A stretch of 64,000 nt of DNA from Maniola hyperantus (Eukaryota; Arthropoda; Insecta; Lepidoptera; Nymphalidae): positions 5,022,001-5,086,000 of the forward strand of contig NC_048546.1 of the NCBI RefSeq assembly GCF_902806685.2. Reading direction: 5' to 3'. The notes under the pieces were generated by a model that did not search any database, was not told the DNA's origin, and saw only the letters and a list, made by a program, of their open reading frames with translations. The position numbers were made by a program, and so were the translations under genes. Positions within the stretch are counted from its first letter, which is position 1, and each line of letters starts with the position of its first letter. Shown here one piece after another: positions 34,821 through 46,547 of the stretch.

Positions 34821-35138
34821 AAAAACCGGCCAAGTGCGAGTCAGGCTCGCGCACCGAGGGTTCCGTACTGCAGTCGTATTTTTTCGATACTTTGCAGGAT
34901 AAATCAAATGCTATTATGCATAAAAATAAATAAAACCTTACAACCTGGTAACCTTACTTTGAAAGTTGAAAATTCTACGTAATTATTATTTGTTCATGAA
35001 AACAATTTTTTGTGATGTATTTCATAATTCTAGGTCAACGGGAAGTACCCTATAGGTTTCTTGACAGACAGACAGACAGACAAAAAAGTAATCCTATAAG
35101 GGTTCCTTTTTTCCTTTTGAGGTACGGAACCCTAAAAA
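34821..35138 (+). repeat. Repeat J copy with internal deletion
   Basis: aaaccggccaagtgcgagtc, 'gagggttccgtactgcagtc', then a shortened and altered centre, 'ggtcaacgggaagtacccta', a (gaca) run and 'ggtacggaaccctaaaaaga'. Confidence 0.85.
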
Positions 35139-35885
35139 GACGAAAATAAATAGGTACCTTCGACCTTTGTCATTAAAGAAAACTGAATCATTTAACTAAC
35201 TGTAAAACTAAGTAAATTTTTATGCTGGATCAATTAATGATATCTACTGCCTCACACAATTTAAGTCTGTGAAATTAAAAATGAACCAGGCATGTCAACT
35301 GATGTAGGAAAGAAATTCAGTATCCTACAGGTACACTTCATAGCAAAAAAAAACCGGTCAAAAGCAAGTCGAACTCGCACTCCGACTCCTTAGCTTTCTT
35401 GTAGTGTGTGCTATGTTATACATAGCTCCTACGCAATTCCAATTGGGCGTTTCTTAAATCTACTTCATAGGTACATTCTTGATTGTAAATATGTGTAGCG
35501 TGTACATCAAATTGCCCTATAAAAAGATGTAGGTAGTTCCTGTTTAAAAAGCTAGCAACGTAAAATACATGATGATTACAGCTTTTGATAAGATATGTCA
35601 TTTTAATATGTTAATTTTCCACTCTACATTACGTAAAACCACAGATAAAAGCAATAAAAACGCGCCCAAAATAATATTTCCGACGACTAATAATGCAAAT
35701 GAATGTCCAAAGATTTCCCGTAATCATATCTCATGGCTGTTTAATGCCAATTACAGCTTCGTATTCTTATCTTAAACGGATAACATACTCGTATGGCCAC
35801 AAAGCTTCTGTACAACTTTATCGAAACAAAATTCAGATTGCTAATTGGTTACTAGTATTACGAGTTGGGTATAAGATATGCTGTA
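35139..35885. other. No gene; weak repeat trace
   Basis: At 35347-35400 'aaaaaccggtcaaaagcaag' resembles the start of a J-like repeat, too short to assign. Otherwise empty. Confidence 0.4.
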
Positions 35886-36295
35886 ATGGCCGATTCACAT
35901 TGTCCCAGTAGCGTTCCAGTCATCGTCGTGTTAACCGATGGACGTATTATTCCTGAACGTAGGATATTAGAACGACTTCAAGAAAATACAGTGTTATGCT
36001 GGTTGTGTGAACAGCTCCCGGCAATTAACTTGAGATTGGTCGTCAACCTTGTGGTGTCTCCTAACTCATGACACAGCGTTATCCGTAGCGGCCTACAACG
36101 GATACTGCAGCGTCGTGCCGGAAATCACTTTTCTTTGGGACGTTTATCAGTTTTTCGCGCCCATTGTCACTTTAGCTGAATACAAAAGCTTGGAAGTTTG
36201 AACTGGTTTGATTTATGCTGAAAAACTATCAAATATAGTCCAGCACGTTGAAGAACTAACTAGATCCAGTAGCTAGATTAATATAAATCGGCCAT
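35886..36295. mobile_element. 410-bp element with inverted ends
   Basis: ATGGCCGATTCACATTG at the left is inverted at the right (taatataaatcggccat) with 14 of 17 positions matching. The 68-codon frame inside (residues such as VIVVLTDGRIIPERRILE) has no recognised domain and is read as chance within a DNA-element body. The ends resemble those of the element at 26008. No transposase is visible. Confidence 0.5.
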
Positions 36296-37109
36296 AAGTC
36301 TATTTATCTCGCTTTATAGTTGCGAACGATGTTGATATCGAAAGGCCCTTTTATGTGTAGTATTTATGTCTTTAACGAAGTATTACTTTTTTCATTTTTG
36401 GTTAACCGTTTTCTCTTGCGATATAAATGAAGTTCACTTTTGTTTTCGATATGAAACCCAGCAGGATTTTCCTCGTCTTTGTCACGGTGCAAATATTTTA
36501 CAATCTTGCGAAAGTCCTTCCTTTGCAGCCAGCTTTCCGGTCAAACACAACTTGCAGTTTTATCACAGCAAATGCCAAAAATAGTAACGTAGTATAAAGG
36601 TATCAGTGATCACGCGCTAAAAGCGATTCATAGGTTTCGTCTTCATAATGATCGTACAAATACTTGGTAATAATAAAATATGGTAGTTTTAATTCAGGAA
36701 TGAATGTACCTACAACCAATTTGTGATCAAATGTAGTGCAAGTGTCGAACGCAATAATCGTATAAAGATGTTTTTATTTCTGTGCATGTTACAATTAAAA
36801 ATGGTAATGACAGGCTTGTAAAACAGTTTACTGCGCGAATGAGCTTTTATTTATTGGCATGACTTTATCAGCTCTCTATCTGATTCCGATCTGGATTAAT
36901 GCTTTTTTAAAGGTACACTTTTTTGTCATATTAATGTACCAATTGATATTTAAAAATCTTTTGTCAGTAAATGCTCTTATTTTATAGTTGGGATCAAAGA
37001 TTTGCTAAGTAATACTTAAAACAAAAGAAAATGAACCAAGTGAAAGAAGATGAAAGAAAACTTTAGGTTTTAAAGTACCTGTAAGGTATTGAATTTTTTT
37101 ATATAAAAA
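36296..37109. other. No supported feature
   Basis: No gene or recognised repeat. Confidence 0.5.
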
Positions 37110-37190
37110 TGACGAGCAAACAAGCAGGCTTACCACCGCTCATGAACATTTGCAGTGCCAGAGGAAACACCAATGCGTTGCCGGCCTTAG
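37110..37190 (+). repeat. Repeat K fragment
   Basis: 'gacgagcaaacaagcaggct', 'catgaacatttgcagtgcca', 'accaatgcgttgccggcctt'. Second copy of the sequence at 9835-9990, with an internal deletion around 'cacctgatgttaag'. Confidence 0.7.
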
Positions 37191-38038
37191 AAAATTATTT
37201 ATGAAATGAATTAGGTACCAAATAATATTTAGTTAATCAGTTGTATTATTTTTTTATAGGTCAACTAATTAGTGTTTTTGTGGTACGTCTGGAACTCTAC
37301 CACCGATCAGGAAAGCAATTCTAATGAGATGAACTGACAAGAAACAGCAGTTACTCTTTTCAAATCATAAAAGTACCACTTTGCAAGTTGGTAACAATTT
37401 ACTACACTATCGTGTGGACAACTAAAACCTCAGCCAGCTTCTATGCAACTTTGTCATTAAAAATTCAAGGTACCTATATTTTCACGCGATTCAAATGACA
37501 CAGTTCGCATCCGCACGTTTTGCGCGTATCTGGATCGACTCTACGTCAGATCGAACTAGAGTGAGGGAATTCTTGGTTTGATCCAGAATCGAAGAAATGT
37601 CAAACATTAGGCTGTGGTGACGTTAAATCAAAGAAAAATAGGGCTAATTTAAGGCTACCTGCGTCAAATGTACTACGTGAATTGTACCTACGTGCATTTG
37701 CTTGAGAGTCCCAAGACAGGATAGACACAACTGCCGTAATGTTCAATTAAGATGGCTGCAGACTAGCAAGCTCAAGTAATACGAAACAAATTAACGCTAA
37801 AGACTCAGCGGCGGTTTGTTAACACGCCCATTTCCCAGCCGAGTCGCTTTCTGATTTAACACTTGTAATGTTAATGCGGATTTACATTGCAATAGATGCT
37901 TCGGATATTTACATGGGGAGACTTTGTATTACTCGCTACCTATGCATTTCATTAAACGTGATTCATGTTTTCCCCTGCAGAAATTCCAGGGTGTTAAGAA
38001 AATATTTATACATAAAACGACTATATAATAATAATAAT
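37191..38038. other. No supported feature
   Basis: No gene or recognised repeat. Confidence 0.5.
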
Positions 38039-38262
38039 CCATACTATATATAAATGCGAAATTGTGTCCATCAGGCTGTTATGTTTTCATGGCCCATTTA
38101 TTTCACAGATTTTGACGGGTACAAAAAAAAAGCTTGTATCGCGCGGACAGAGGGCTACTTTGGATCCCAGGAAATCAAAGAGTCCTCATGGGCTTTTAAA
38201 CTTCTACTTCCCAAAGGATTTCCACGCGGACGCAGTCGGGGATATCACCACTACTCATCACT
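38039..38262 (-). repeat. Repeat C copy, C1 variant, diverged
   Basis: Minus strand starts with the degraded 'atccccgactgcgtccgcgt', then 'gcccatgaggactctttgat', 'gtacccgtcaaaatctgtga' and the end 'tatatatagtatgg'. A longer-than-usual A/T insertion lies in the centre. Confidence 0.7.
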
Positions 38263-38487
38263 ACTCATATTATAAATACGAAAGTGTGTTTGTTTGTTGG
38301 TTTGTCTTTCAATCACGGTTCAGTCACGTCGCAACGGAGCAACGGATCGACGTTATTTTTGCATAGGTATAGTTAATGACCTGGAGAGTGACATATGCTA
38401 CTTGTTATCCGGACAAATTAAAGAGTTCCCTTGGGATTTTTCAAAAGCTAAATCCAAGCGAACGAAGTCGCGGGTATTAGCTAGTTT
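38263..38487 (-). repeat. Repeat C copy, C2 variant
   Basis: Directly adjoins the C1 copy in the same orientation. Minus strand: agctaatacccgcgacttcg, 'ccaagggaactctttaattt', 'actatacctatgcaaaaata', 'tccgttgctccgttgcgacg', 'cactttcgtatttataata'. Confidence 0.8.
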
Positions 38488-39414
38488 AATAATCTAATAA
38501 TAAATAATAAGCTAGCTTTTGCCTATGACATTGACTGAATTTCTAATTTCGGTTATCTTGTAGGACTATGATATTTTCTTACACGGAAATAAGTTGGTTA
38601 TTACACAGATCTGGTTATGTGTGTCTCTAGAATGCAAACTAGATCAGTTGAGATGTTTTGCAGTGAAAATGTAAGAAATAGAGGGTAATTCAATAGAGAG
38701 ACATATTTTTGTCATCAAAAACACACAGATCCTCATAGGTAATACTTGTTCCATAATATGTTATAACCTCTTATAACATAATTTTGTCTTATCATCATAG
38801 TTGTCTCGAATGATAAATGTCCACTGCTGGACAAAGCATAGATTAAAGCAATTGCACACTCCACTTACACTTGTTTTACAAAAGCTTACATGACGTATTG
38901 TATGGAGCTATTATTTATTATAGTCAATAATAAACAATAGTACCATACAACGTAATTTATTATACCGATTCGCACCATTATCTGCCAAGTGTCAGCAGGC
39001 GATTAGTTTGTGTTGAAATTAATATCGATTTATAATAAATCAATATCGATTTGAAGCAAATTGCTAGCTACTTTGCTGGATTGTTTATCCTTGCTTATTG
39101 CCTTGGAGCGTGACTTGAATAACATTTATTACCACACAATGGCAATTACACTATTAAAACATTACGATTTTTATAGAAGCTTCTGGGATGTATAATATAT
39201 AAGAGGATAAACTAACTGACTGACATAATCAATGACTAGAAAAGTTTTATTTTTTTATTTGACAACTTAAAACTATCATTACAGGCTATCACCCTAATGC
39301 GATAGCTAATTTGAAACTTGAAATTTTGCATGTAATTACTTCTATAACTAAGGTAAGGGTCGAAATAAATAATTGCAATACATTATAACTGTGTGAAGCG
39401 AGCTAACCAGCTGC
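38488..39414. other. No supported feature
   Basis: No gene recognised. A possible retroposon trace with 'ataaactaactgactgacat' near 39207 is too short to assign. Confidence 0.4.
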
Positions 39415-39675
39415 GCGATTGCGGGAGAATGACAGCTACAATGTCACGATCGCAATCATCTCGCTCACTATTGGCTACAATGCATTGTTGCAACAAGAAT
39501 CGCACACAAATTCAGCCAATCAGAACAGTTGAGATTGTAATAATGATTGATGCAGGTTTTAGACAATCGCCCTACTGTAGCGTGGCCGTGGTAACAATCA
39601 ATGTCGGTGTCGTGCCGTACTACGATGCGGTGTCGTGCCGTGCTATAGTGCGGCACAGCACCGTAGCAGGTTAAC
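39415..39675 (+). mobile_element. MITE copy 2 plus CG-rich repeat
   Basis: 39415-39570 begins gcgattgcgggagaatgaca and ends 'ttagacaatcgc'; it shares its centre with 21165-21312. Immediately after, CGGTGTCGTGCCGT occurs twice (39605-39618 and 39628-39641) in a patch that can fold on itself ('gtgccgtgctatagtgcggca'). Confidence 0.55.
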
Positions 39676-40337
39676 AAGGTCTAAGTAAATCGGCGCCTGC
39701 TGGCGACTGGTTCAAGAAGTAAAGTTTTTTTTTTAAAAGAATATTTGCCATATTAAATGACTAATATTCACCTTTCCCCTAGGAGTAGGTACGACAAAAG
39801 TTAATGTTTTTTACTAGAGGTCTAACTTAGATTTTCTATGTATGTATTGTTTTTGTATGTACGAGGTGATATTCTTTATTTTTCGTTTCATCGTCGCATC
39901 GATTTCAGACGTCGCGTTTCATTTGTTTCAACCTTACCAACTTACGCTTATTGTATAAGTAAAAAAAAAAACATAAGTAGTCCGTCAAAGCAATCATCGA
40001 TCGTTATCGATACGCTTTATTTAAAAAATAAAGAACAGCTCAAAGTCAATGTTAAACAATGATCGTAAAACAAAAAATGCGGAAGTGAGCAATCAATATC
40101 AGAATCAATTTGTACTTGCAGTAATGATCGCCCTTTAAATAAATGATTATGAAACTTATAATATTAAGGGTCGGTGAACAGTGTAAGTCAGTTTTGTCTG
40201 ATAAATATTATGCATACTAGATATGTCGATATGTCTTACTTTAGAGCTATATCCGATTTATTTGCAGGGATAACTTTAAGAACGTGATACAAATGAACGA
40301 GGATTAATGGATTCTGGTATTCTAATAAAATTCAGGT
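39676..40337. other. No supported feature
   Basis: No gene or recognised repeat. Confidence 0.5.
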
Positions 40338-40779
40338 GAAAAAACCGGCCAAGTGCGAGTCAGGCTCGCGCAATGAGGGTTCCGTACTACAGTCGTATTT
40401 TTTCAACATTTTGCACGATAATTCAAATACTATGATGCATAAAAATAAATAAAAATCTGTTTTAGAATGTACAGGTGAAGACCTTTCATATGATACCCCA
40501 CTTGACATAGTCACTAACTTCGAAAACTGAAAATACTAATAATTAGTTCATGACCACATTTTTTTTTGTGTGATCTAACCCTAAATTCACGGTTTTCAGA
40601 TTTTTCCCCAAATACCAGCTATAATATCTACCTACCTGCCAAATTGCATGATTCTAGGTCAACGGGAAGTACCCTGTAGGTTTCTTGACAGACAGACGGA
40701 CAGACGGACAGACAGACAGACAACAAAGTGATCCTATAAGGATTATGTTTTTCTTTTTGAGGTACGGAACCCTAAAAAT
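40338..40779 (+). repeat. Repeat J copy, longest in the window
   Basis: aaaccggccaagtgcgagtc, 'tactatgatgcataaaaata', 'catatgataccccacttgac', 'tgatctaaccctaaattcac', 'aacgggaagtaccctgtagg', a (gacagacg) run and 'ggtacggaaccctaaaaata'. At about 440 bp it is the fullest copy and the reference for the family. Confidence 0.9.
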
Positions 40780-40872
40780 ATAACAGTTTTGACTTTTGTT
40801 GGACTAGGGTTTTATTTTTCTCATCCGATATCAAAAGGATTTATGGCGCAGTATAATTATTATTAGTATTCA

Positions 40873-41060
40873 ACATCATCATCATGATCAACCATGACTG
40901 GCTCACTACAGAGCACCAGTCTCCTCTCAAAATGAGAAGGATTATTAGTATAAATATTTTTTTTATTTACAGACTAGCGCTTGGCTGCAATCAAACCTGG
41001 TTTTAATATCATTTAATGCACTCGGATCTAATGTCTGTATAAGATAGCCATGGATTATTC
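40873..41060 (-). repeat. SINE-B end joined to SINE-A-like tail
   Basis: 40873-40942 is the reverse complement of the SINE-B terminus ('atcatcatgatcaacca', 'cagtctcctctcaaaatga'). 40958-41060 is a diverged reverse complement of the SINE-A tail ('gcgcttggctgcaatcaaac'). Confidence 0.6.
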
Positions 41061-41504
41061 CATGTATGTCCTCGTAGAGATGGCAAAAACTAATAATAAA
41101 AAAGAATGTTATATTTTACTTACTGCAGCTATGTCATTTATGACTTACGTGTTTGTGTAGTGTGCGTCACACAAAATGAAAGACAGGCATAAAGCGTAGC
41201 CACGACATGACAGTCGTTGACATTTTCAAGATTGTCTTCATTCATGTGTACGCAACCTAAGAGCAGGTTGAACATAAAACCAGCACTGAACAGTCACGAC
41301 TTGATAGACAACACTCATTAGCATTGTTTATTTTGAAGACTTCTTCGATGGTGTAGATGTTGTGTAACCATCACACGCGTTGGTACAGAGAGGTAAGGTA
41401 ACATTACTAGAGTGTGAAATGGTCTCTATCTGACTGGTACCTAATTATAGACCTAAATAGTGCTTTTTATCAATCAGTAGATTAGCGCTAGAATTAATTA
41501 TATA
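41061..41504. other. No supported feature
   Basis: No gene or recognised repeat. Confidence 0.5.
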
Positions 41505-41628
41505 GTCATCATCATCATGATCAACCCATCGCCGGCTCACTGCAGAGCACGGGTTCCAAAAGGTTCCACGGGATTTTAAAAAAACCTAAGTCCACGCGGG
41601 CGTAGCCGCGGACATTATCCAGTAAACT
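41505..41628 (-). repeat. Chimera of SINE-B end and repeat C start
   Basis: 41505-41556 is a SINE-B terminus ('atcatgatcaacccatcgcc', 'gagcacgggttcc'); 41557-41628 is the first part of repeat C on the same strand ('ggttccacgggatttta', 'tccacgcgggcgtagccgcg'). The junction lies in the shared 'ggttcc'. Confidence 0.75.
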
Positions 41629-41741
41629 CGTAGCTTTAGTTTTAAGTTCGCGTAAAAATTATCACCAATTATCATCATCTTACAAAATATCGCAAACCGA
41701 CTATCAAAAAGCGTAATTTTTTTACCTACTTTGAATAAACG

Positions 41742-41770
41742 TTTTGACTTTGACTTTGACTTCGACTTAT
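41742..41770. repeat. TTTGAC microsatellite
   Basis: About five units of tttgac/ttcgac in a row: gactttgactttgacttcga. Confidence 0.85.
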
Positions 41771-41789
41771 AATTATTGACAAGGTGGAG

Positions 41790-41985
41790 GGCAAAAAAAC
41801 TATGCAGCAGATCACCGCAGCTGGGCTGACCACGTCAGGTCACTCACGGGGCTTCCACCTTCCACTTACAACCGCAACGAGAAAAGCCGAGGACAGAACA
41901 GAGTTACCGTTTACCATTGTTACGAAGACAATTTATTACGGACAGAACCTTCAGTTATGAAGAAAACGACCAAGAAGAAGAACAT
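41790..41985 (+). pseudogene. Possible LINE C-terminal remnant
   Basis: One frame reads HRSWADHVRSLTGLPP, then NRNEKSRGQNRV, and ends lysine-rich (KKTTKKKN). The RxWxDxVxxLTG pattern is like the RRW-D-(I/V) segment of LINE reverse-transcriptase ends, but the rest does not confirm it. Confidence 0.35.
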
Positions 41986-41989
41986 GTTG

Positions 41990-42075
41990 ACATGGCAATC
42001 GGGGTATAAGGCGGGGGCTGCGCGGGTGTGCGGGGCGTTTCCTCTCCAATTACCATTTCAACCTGTCGGGTACTT
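41990..42075. repeat. Partial copy of the 5196 MITE
   Basis: 'acatggcaatcggggtataa', 'gcgcgggtgtgcggggcgt', 'catttcaacctgtcgggtac' match the inner portion of the GC-rich MITE; the outer ends are lost. Confidence 0.65.
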
Positions 42076-42539
42076 AAAAAAGTTGTTGTCGTCTTAATCA
42101 AAAGATGTTTTTAGTCTCTTTATGTCCTCCTCTATTAATAGACGTATAGCATCTCTCTGTGTTGGAAGCATTTCTTCTACTGTTGGATATGATGGGAGGT
42201 TATTCCCATCTTAATAACTAATAGCATGTTTGCATAGGATAAGCCGTTGTAATTATCTATTGTCTGTATTGTACTGTGGAATATGACAGAATACTGCAAA
42301 ATTATATATTTTGTTCGTAAGGACATAAAATATTTTGTATGTTGGTACAGGAAAATTGATGTCTATAAACATAAAATTGTAGGTACAAAGAGACTTGTAT
42401 ATTTAACAATGGCATATTTTGTTTTGCCTTCTATTGTAATAGCTTTATGTTAAAACTGTAATGAATTAGCAAAATTCATATACATAAATAATAATATACT
42501 ACAACATTTAATATAACCGCTTTAACGAACTGTTACTCT

Positions 42540-42665
42540 TCAGGTCTTTAACTATGTCCATGCAAAAAATTACGTCGATCCGTTGCTCCGCTGCGGCGTG
42601 ATTGAAGGGCGAACCAATAAATCAACAAACAAATACACTTTCGCATTTATATTATGGGAAGTGAT
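42540..42665 (+). repeat. Repeat C fragment, C2 3' half
   Basis: 'caggtctttaactatgtcca', 'tccgttgctccgctgcggcg', 'cactttcgcatttatattat'. The start block is absent. The gap 42076-42539 before it is empty. Confidence 0.8.
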
Positions 42666-44805
42666 TTTATCAAAGATTTTTGATAAATATAGGCACTAGT
42701 TTCGTCAAAATACTGCGACAAATATAATTAAGTAAGTACTTACATATTTCTTGATTTACGAGAACATAAACATAACATAACATATCTGACCTAAACCAAA
42801 AAGAATCATCAACAGTAAAACAATCAAACAATAAGTGATCTAAAAATTTCTCCCACACCATGATAAATAAGAAGAACGTCGGCAAGCGGAATATACAAAC
42901 AAGCGTCGACAGGTTTGCAAATAACAAACCGAGTTTAAAGACCAAGTACCAACGGTAGAGATGGCTGGCCGCAACTACCAACGTATTCTTATATGTTTAT
43001 GCGTATACATGACAAACTTTATTTTCCTAGCGAGAATCATGCTCATGACACAAATACCTCGACAATGGAAACTTGTGTCTATACGAAGCCCATGCAGCCT
43101 CGTGTTAATGGGAAAAGAAAATAAGCAGTCGTTGCAAGCGTCTGGCATTATCCTTTTTAAGTTTTACAACGTTAAATTTTTAGCGCTTCTCCAGTTCAGT
43201 AAGGTTTATTGGCAGAGTTATTTATAACTTAATTTTGTAACAAGATAATTTTCTCGTTGCCAATTGAGATAGGTACTCGAACTCCAATATTTTTGTCTTA
43301 ACTCTTTATTTCCACATTGTTTTAATTGATAATCGTTTCGCTTAAAACCATTTGCTATTGTAAATAGGATGCCTTTGCTATATTGTGATTTTCGGCGCCT
43401 TGACAAAACGCGTTTAAATAAAGATAATATCATATTTTCTTTATTTAAATTACAGTTAATATTGTAATATCATCATCTAACTTTTATATACTAGCTTTAT
43501 GCTCTGAACGATTTTATGTTCGAGTAGATAATAATTATATAATGTTTGTTATCTCTATTTATACGAGTAGGATCATAAATACGTTTGTAAAGTTAAACAG
43601 TATTATTTAGAAGTAGTTTTGTGGGCGTTATCGCCATTTTAACTTTGAAGTCGTAAATCCACGGATTGCCGAGACGTGTCGTGGCGCCGCTCAGCTCATG
43701 TTTTAAATCTTCATTCGACTCATTTTTATAGTTTGCGAAAAGTTTTACTGGTTTTTAAACTCTTTCCAGTAGTACTCAGTGTTAACACATTTTCATGTGT
43801 TAAATTAATCTAGAGGTACTTTTTAACCAACAAAGCCTGTTTGGTTATTAAGGCTATAGCTTTGACCAACTTTTTGCTTGATTTCATATTTCCATCTAAA
43901 AATATGTAATATTGATTTTATTCAAATAAAGAATCGGCTCTTTAAAAGAACATGGACATGGTGGTCACCCATGTAATAGCAACCATAAATTGAGCAACTA
44001 GTATAACATCGTCGTAAACCCTAACGACTAGCCTACAAACCCTTATCCGAATGAGATCTTAATCGATCCTATCTAGGAGTTCATAAAACAATTTTAATTG
44101 TCACATTTTGCATAAATTGAAAACAAATTATATTCGATGAGAATGGACATGGTGAGATGACGTGGGATGCGTCTGCGCAACAAAATGTCACTTGGCGACT
44201 TGTTAAACAATATTTATTCAATAGCACACCGACTTGAAAAGATGGACACTCGAAACTCTCATGCAGGAAACGTTAATGACATTCAGTTCTTGGGTACACA
44301 ACGCTAAGTAATCGACGAGTATGTTAATATTTCCTCAATGCTCTCTTCACGACGGATTGGCTACAATGATCAATAAATGGAATAAAAAGATTGACAAATT
44401 ATAACCTGAACTGGCGGTCTCGTAAAAAGCGATGGCGCAAGCGGCAAGAAAAAACTTGATACAGTTAAAGTGTGATTGATGAACCTGCACAGTTGCCAAC
44501 GTGTGGTAATTGAATTATAGGACAAAAACAGTTTCCACATTATCCATTGTCATGTCTTGTCGAGGGATAGAGCTTAAAATTGGGTGGGCAATGGGTCTGA
44601 TGGGTGAATTTGGTCGGCAGTTTAGAAAGGCGGGTGTTTCAGTAGCGAGATTCCATTTGATCATTAATTTGCCTCCCATCTGCAGTAAAGTGAGTGCATG
44701 ATATGCAAAACAATCGAGATATGGCGAATTGAGAAACTGCCGTCATAAGGCAGTGTACACAGAGCAACAAAACTTTTTTCGTGTTCAATAATTGAATAGA
44801 ACTTT
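42666..44805. other. Repeat-poor stretch, no gene recognised
   Basis: About 2.1 kb with no recognised repeat. Frames of 88 codons at 42961 (plus) and 103 codons at 42670 (minus) overlap each other and show no known motif. The sequence around 43640-43700 (ggattgccgagacgtgtcgt) is slightly richer in CG. Confidence 0.45.
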
Positions 44806-45020
44806 CAGGCATGGTTTTCTCACGATGTTTTCCTTCACCGTTAAAACACAAGTGACATTTAATTTCTTAAAACACACATTACTCCGCAAAATTAAGAGGC
44901 GTGTACCTGGGATCGAACCTCCAACCCCCCGAATAGGAAATATACTGGGCCAAACTCTTCTCATTCTGAGTGGGGACCCGTGCGAGCCAGCGACGAGTTT
45001 ATCATGATGATGATGATAAA
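44806..45020. repeat. SINE-B pieces in head-to-head arrangement
   Basis: 44806-44935 carries SINE-B on the minus strand ('caggcatggttttctcacga', 'tgtacctgggatcgaacct'). 44950-45020 carries its end on the plus strand ('cttctcattctgagtgggga', 'tatcatgatgatgatga'). The switch in orientation within 15 bp shows a rearrangement or two insertions. Confidence 0.7.
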
Positions 45021-45186
45021 TTTTGGATGTGCAGTTGAATTCGTAATATTTTTATTTACCGAAGCCGATGGTAAGTATGTGATAGACTATGCTACGTCGC
45101 ACTTTATTGTTCGTTCTGTGACAGGGTATTATCAGAGGAGATTAGGATTTATATTAGAGGATTGTTAGTTAGAATTATAGCAGACT

Positions 45187-45402
45187 AGACGATGCTCGCG
45201 ACTTCGCCACCGTGGATTTAGGTTAAAAAATCCCGTAAGAACTCTTCGATTTTCTGGAATAAGAAGTAGACTTTGTACCTCTCCGGATTGTCACTCTCCA
45301 GATCTTTAAATAATATCCATGCAAATTTATTCGTTAAGATGCGCCGAGATTGACAAACCAACAAACAAGCGTACTTCATATTTATATTATTACTAGGATT
45401 TA
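45187..45402 (+). repeat. Repeat C copy, C2-like, diverged
   Basis: actagacgatgctcgcgact, 'tcccgtaagaactcttcga', 'ataatatccatgcaaattta', 'gacaaaccaacaaacaagcg'. Confidence 0.75.
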
Positions 45403-45417
45403 ACTGATTTACTGTTA

Positions 45418-45633
45418 CATATTTATAAAAGCTGACTGACTCATAGGACTGACTGATCTCGCACAGCTCAAACTATTAAACGGATTGGGGTGAAATTTAG
45501 CATGCAGTTAGCTATAATGACGTAGACATCCGCTAAGAAAGGATTTTTGAAAATTCAATCCCTAAAGAGTTAAAACAGGGGTTTGAAATTTGTGTAGTCC
45601 ACGCGTACGTAGTCACGAGCATAAGCTAGTATT
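45418..45633 (-). repeat. Repeat D copy
   Basis: Minus strand begins tagcttatgctcgtgactac, and the plus strand shows 'gctgactgactcataggact', 'gcatgcagttagctataatg', 'gacgtagacatccgctaaga'. Confidence 0.8.
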
Positions 45634-46019
45634 AGTATAAAATAGAGAGATAAAACATTAATCAGCGCTCTAAACGGTGGTTTACCTATTATTTAGTAAT
45701 CGAAAATCGCTAATCCACGGCGTCTGTCGAAGCCAATGTAATCATGCGCCAGAAAGATAAGATAGTGTACCTACTAGTTAGCTTATGAAACTGGAACTTA
45801 TCGTTAACAATAAACATTGTAAAATATTTAGGCGCATTATATAATTTTTAAAACTCATGAAATAATTTACACCCCGTATCATATCAACTTTAATAAAAAA
45901 GGTATTGGTAGGTAACCGCAGCTTCCTATTGTTAGAAAGTCGATAATATAGTATGTCACATTAAAATTCATGTATTTACTTTATTTTGTTTCATATAAGT
46001 CGAGGTAAAAAGCAAAATC

Positions 46020-46478
46020 AAACAGTATGTCTACGCCTCACCCTGAATCCGCGGCGATACGAACCGGCCAGCATGCCGCTGTACACAGCGAAGTTAATGC
46101 ATTCCAGTATCTTGCCTTATTGGTGTTACTGTGATTTCTATTGGGCTAAACTGTAAAAAATTAAACAGCATGTCTACGCCTTACCCCGAATCCGCGGCGG
46201 TAGTAAAGGCTCGTACTCGTATTACGAACCGGCCGGCATGCCGCTGAACACTGCGAAGTTAATGCATTCCACTAACTTGGCTTATTGCTGTTACTGGGAT
46301 TTATATTGAGCTAAAAAGTTAAAAATTAAACAGCATGTCTACGCCTTACCCTGAATCCGCGGCGGTAGTAAAGGCTCGTATTCGTATTACGAACCGGCCG
46401 GCATGCCGCTGAACACTGCGAAGTTAATGCATTCCAGTAACTTGGCTTATTGCTGTTACTGTGATTTATATTGAGGTA
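46020..46478. repeat. Three-unit tandem repeat, 143-165 bp per unit
   Basis: Units start at 46020, 46163 and 46328, each with 'aaacag(c/t)atgtctacgcc', 'gaatccgcggcg', 'cgaaccggcc(g/a)gcatgccgct', 'gcgaagttaatgcattcca' and 'ttgctgttactg.gatttatattg'. Units 2 and 3 share an extra segment (tagtaaaggctcgta, then ttcgtattacgaa) absent from unit 1 and are closer to each other. This is a short satellite-like array; units 2 and 3 look like the more recent duplication. Confidence 0.9.
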
Positions 46479-46547
46479 CTAACCGATGCTTGTAACTTAC
46501 CTTCTGTAAAAATATAAGCATTTACTTTATTATTTTGGTCATACCTA

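Noticed and set aside
35865..36071. 68-codon frame with a protein-like look (VLTDGRIIPERRIL)
   Set aside because: It sits inside the inverted-end element at 35886-36295, has no recognised domain and no splice context.
41742..41770. TTTGAC array considered as a CRISPR-like or regulatory array
   Set aside because: It is a simple microsatellite without spacers, in an animal genome.
46020..46478. Tandem units considered as a CRISPR array
   Set aside because: The whole unit, not a short repeat, is conserved, with no unique spacers; this is a eukaryotic tandem duplication.
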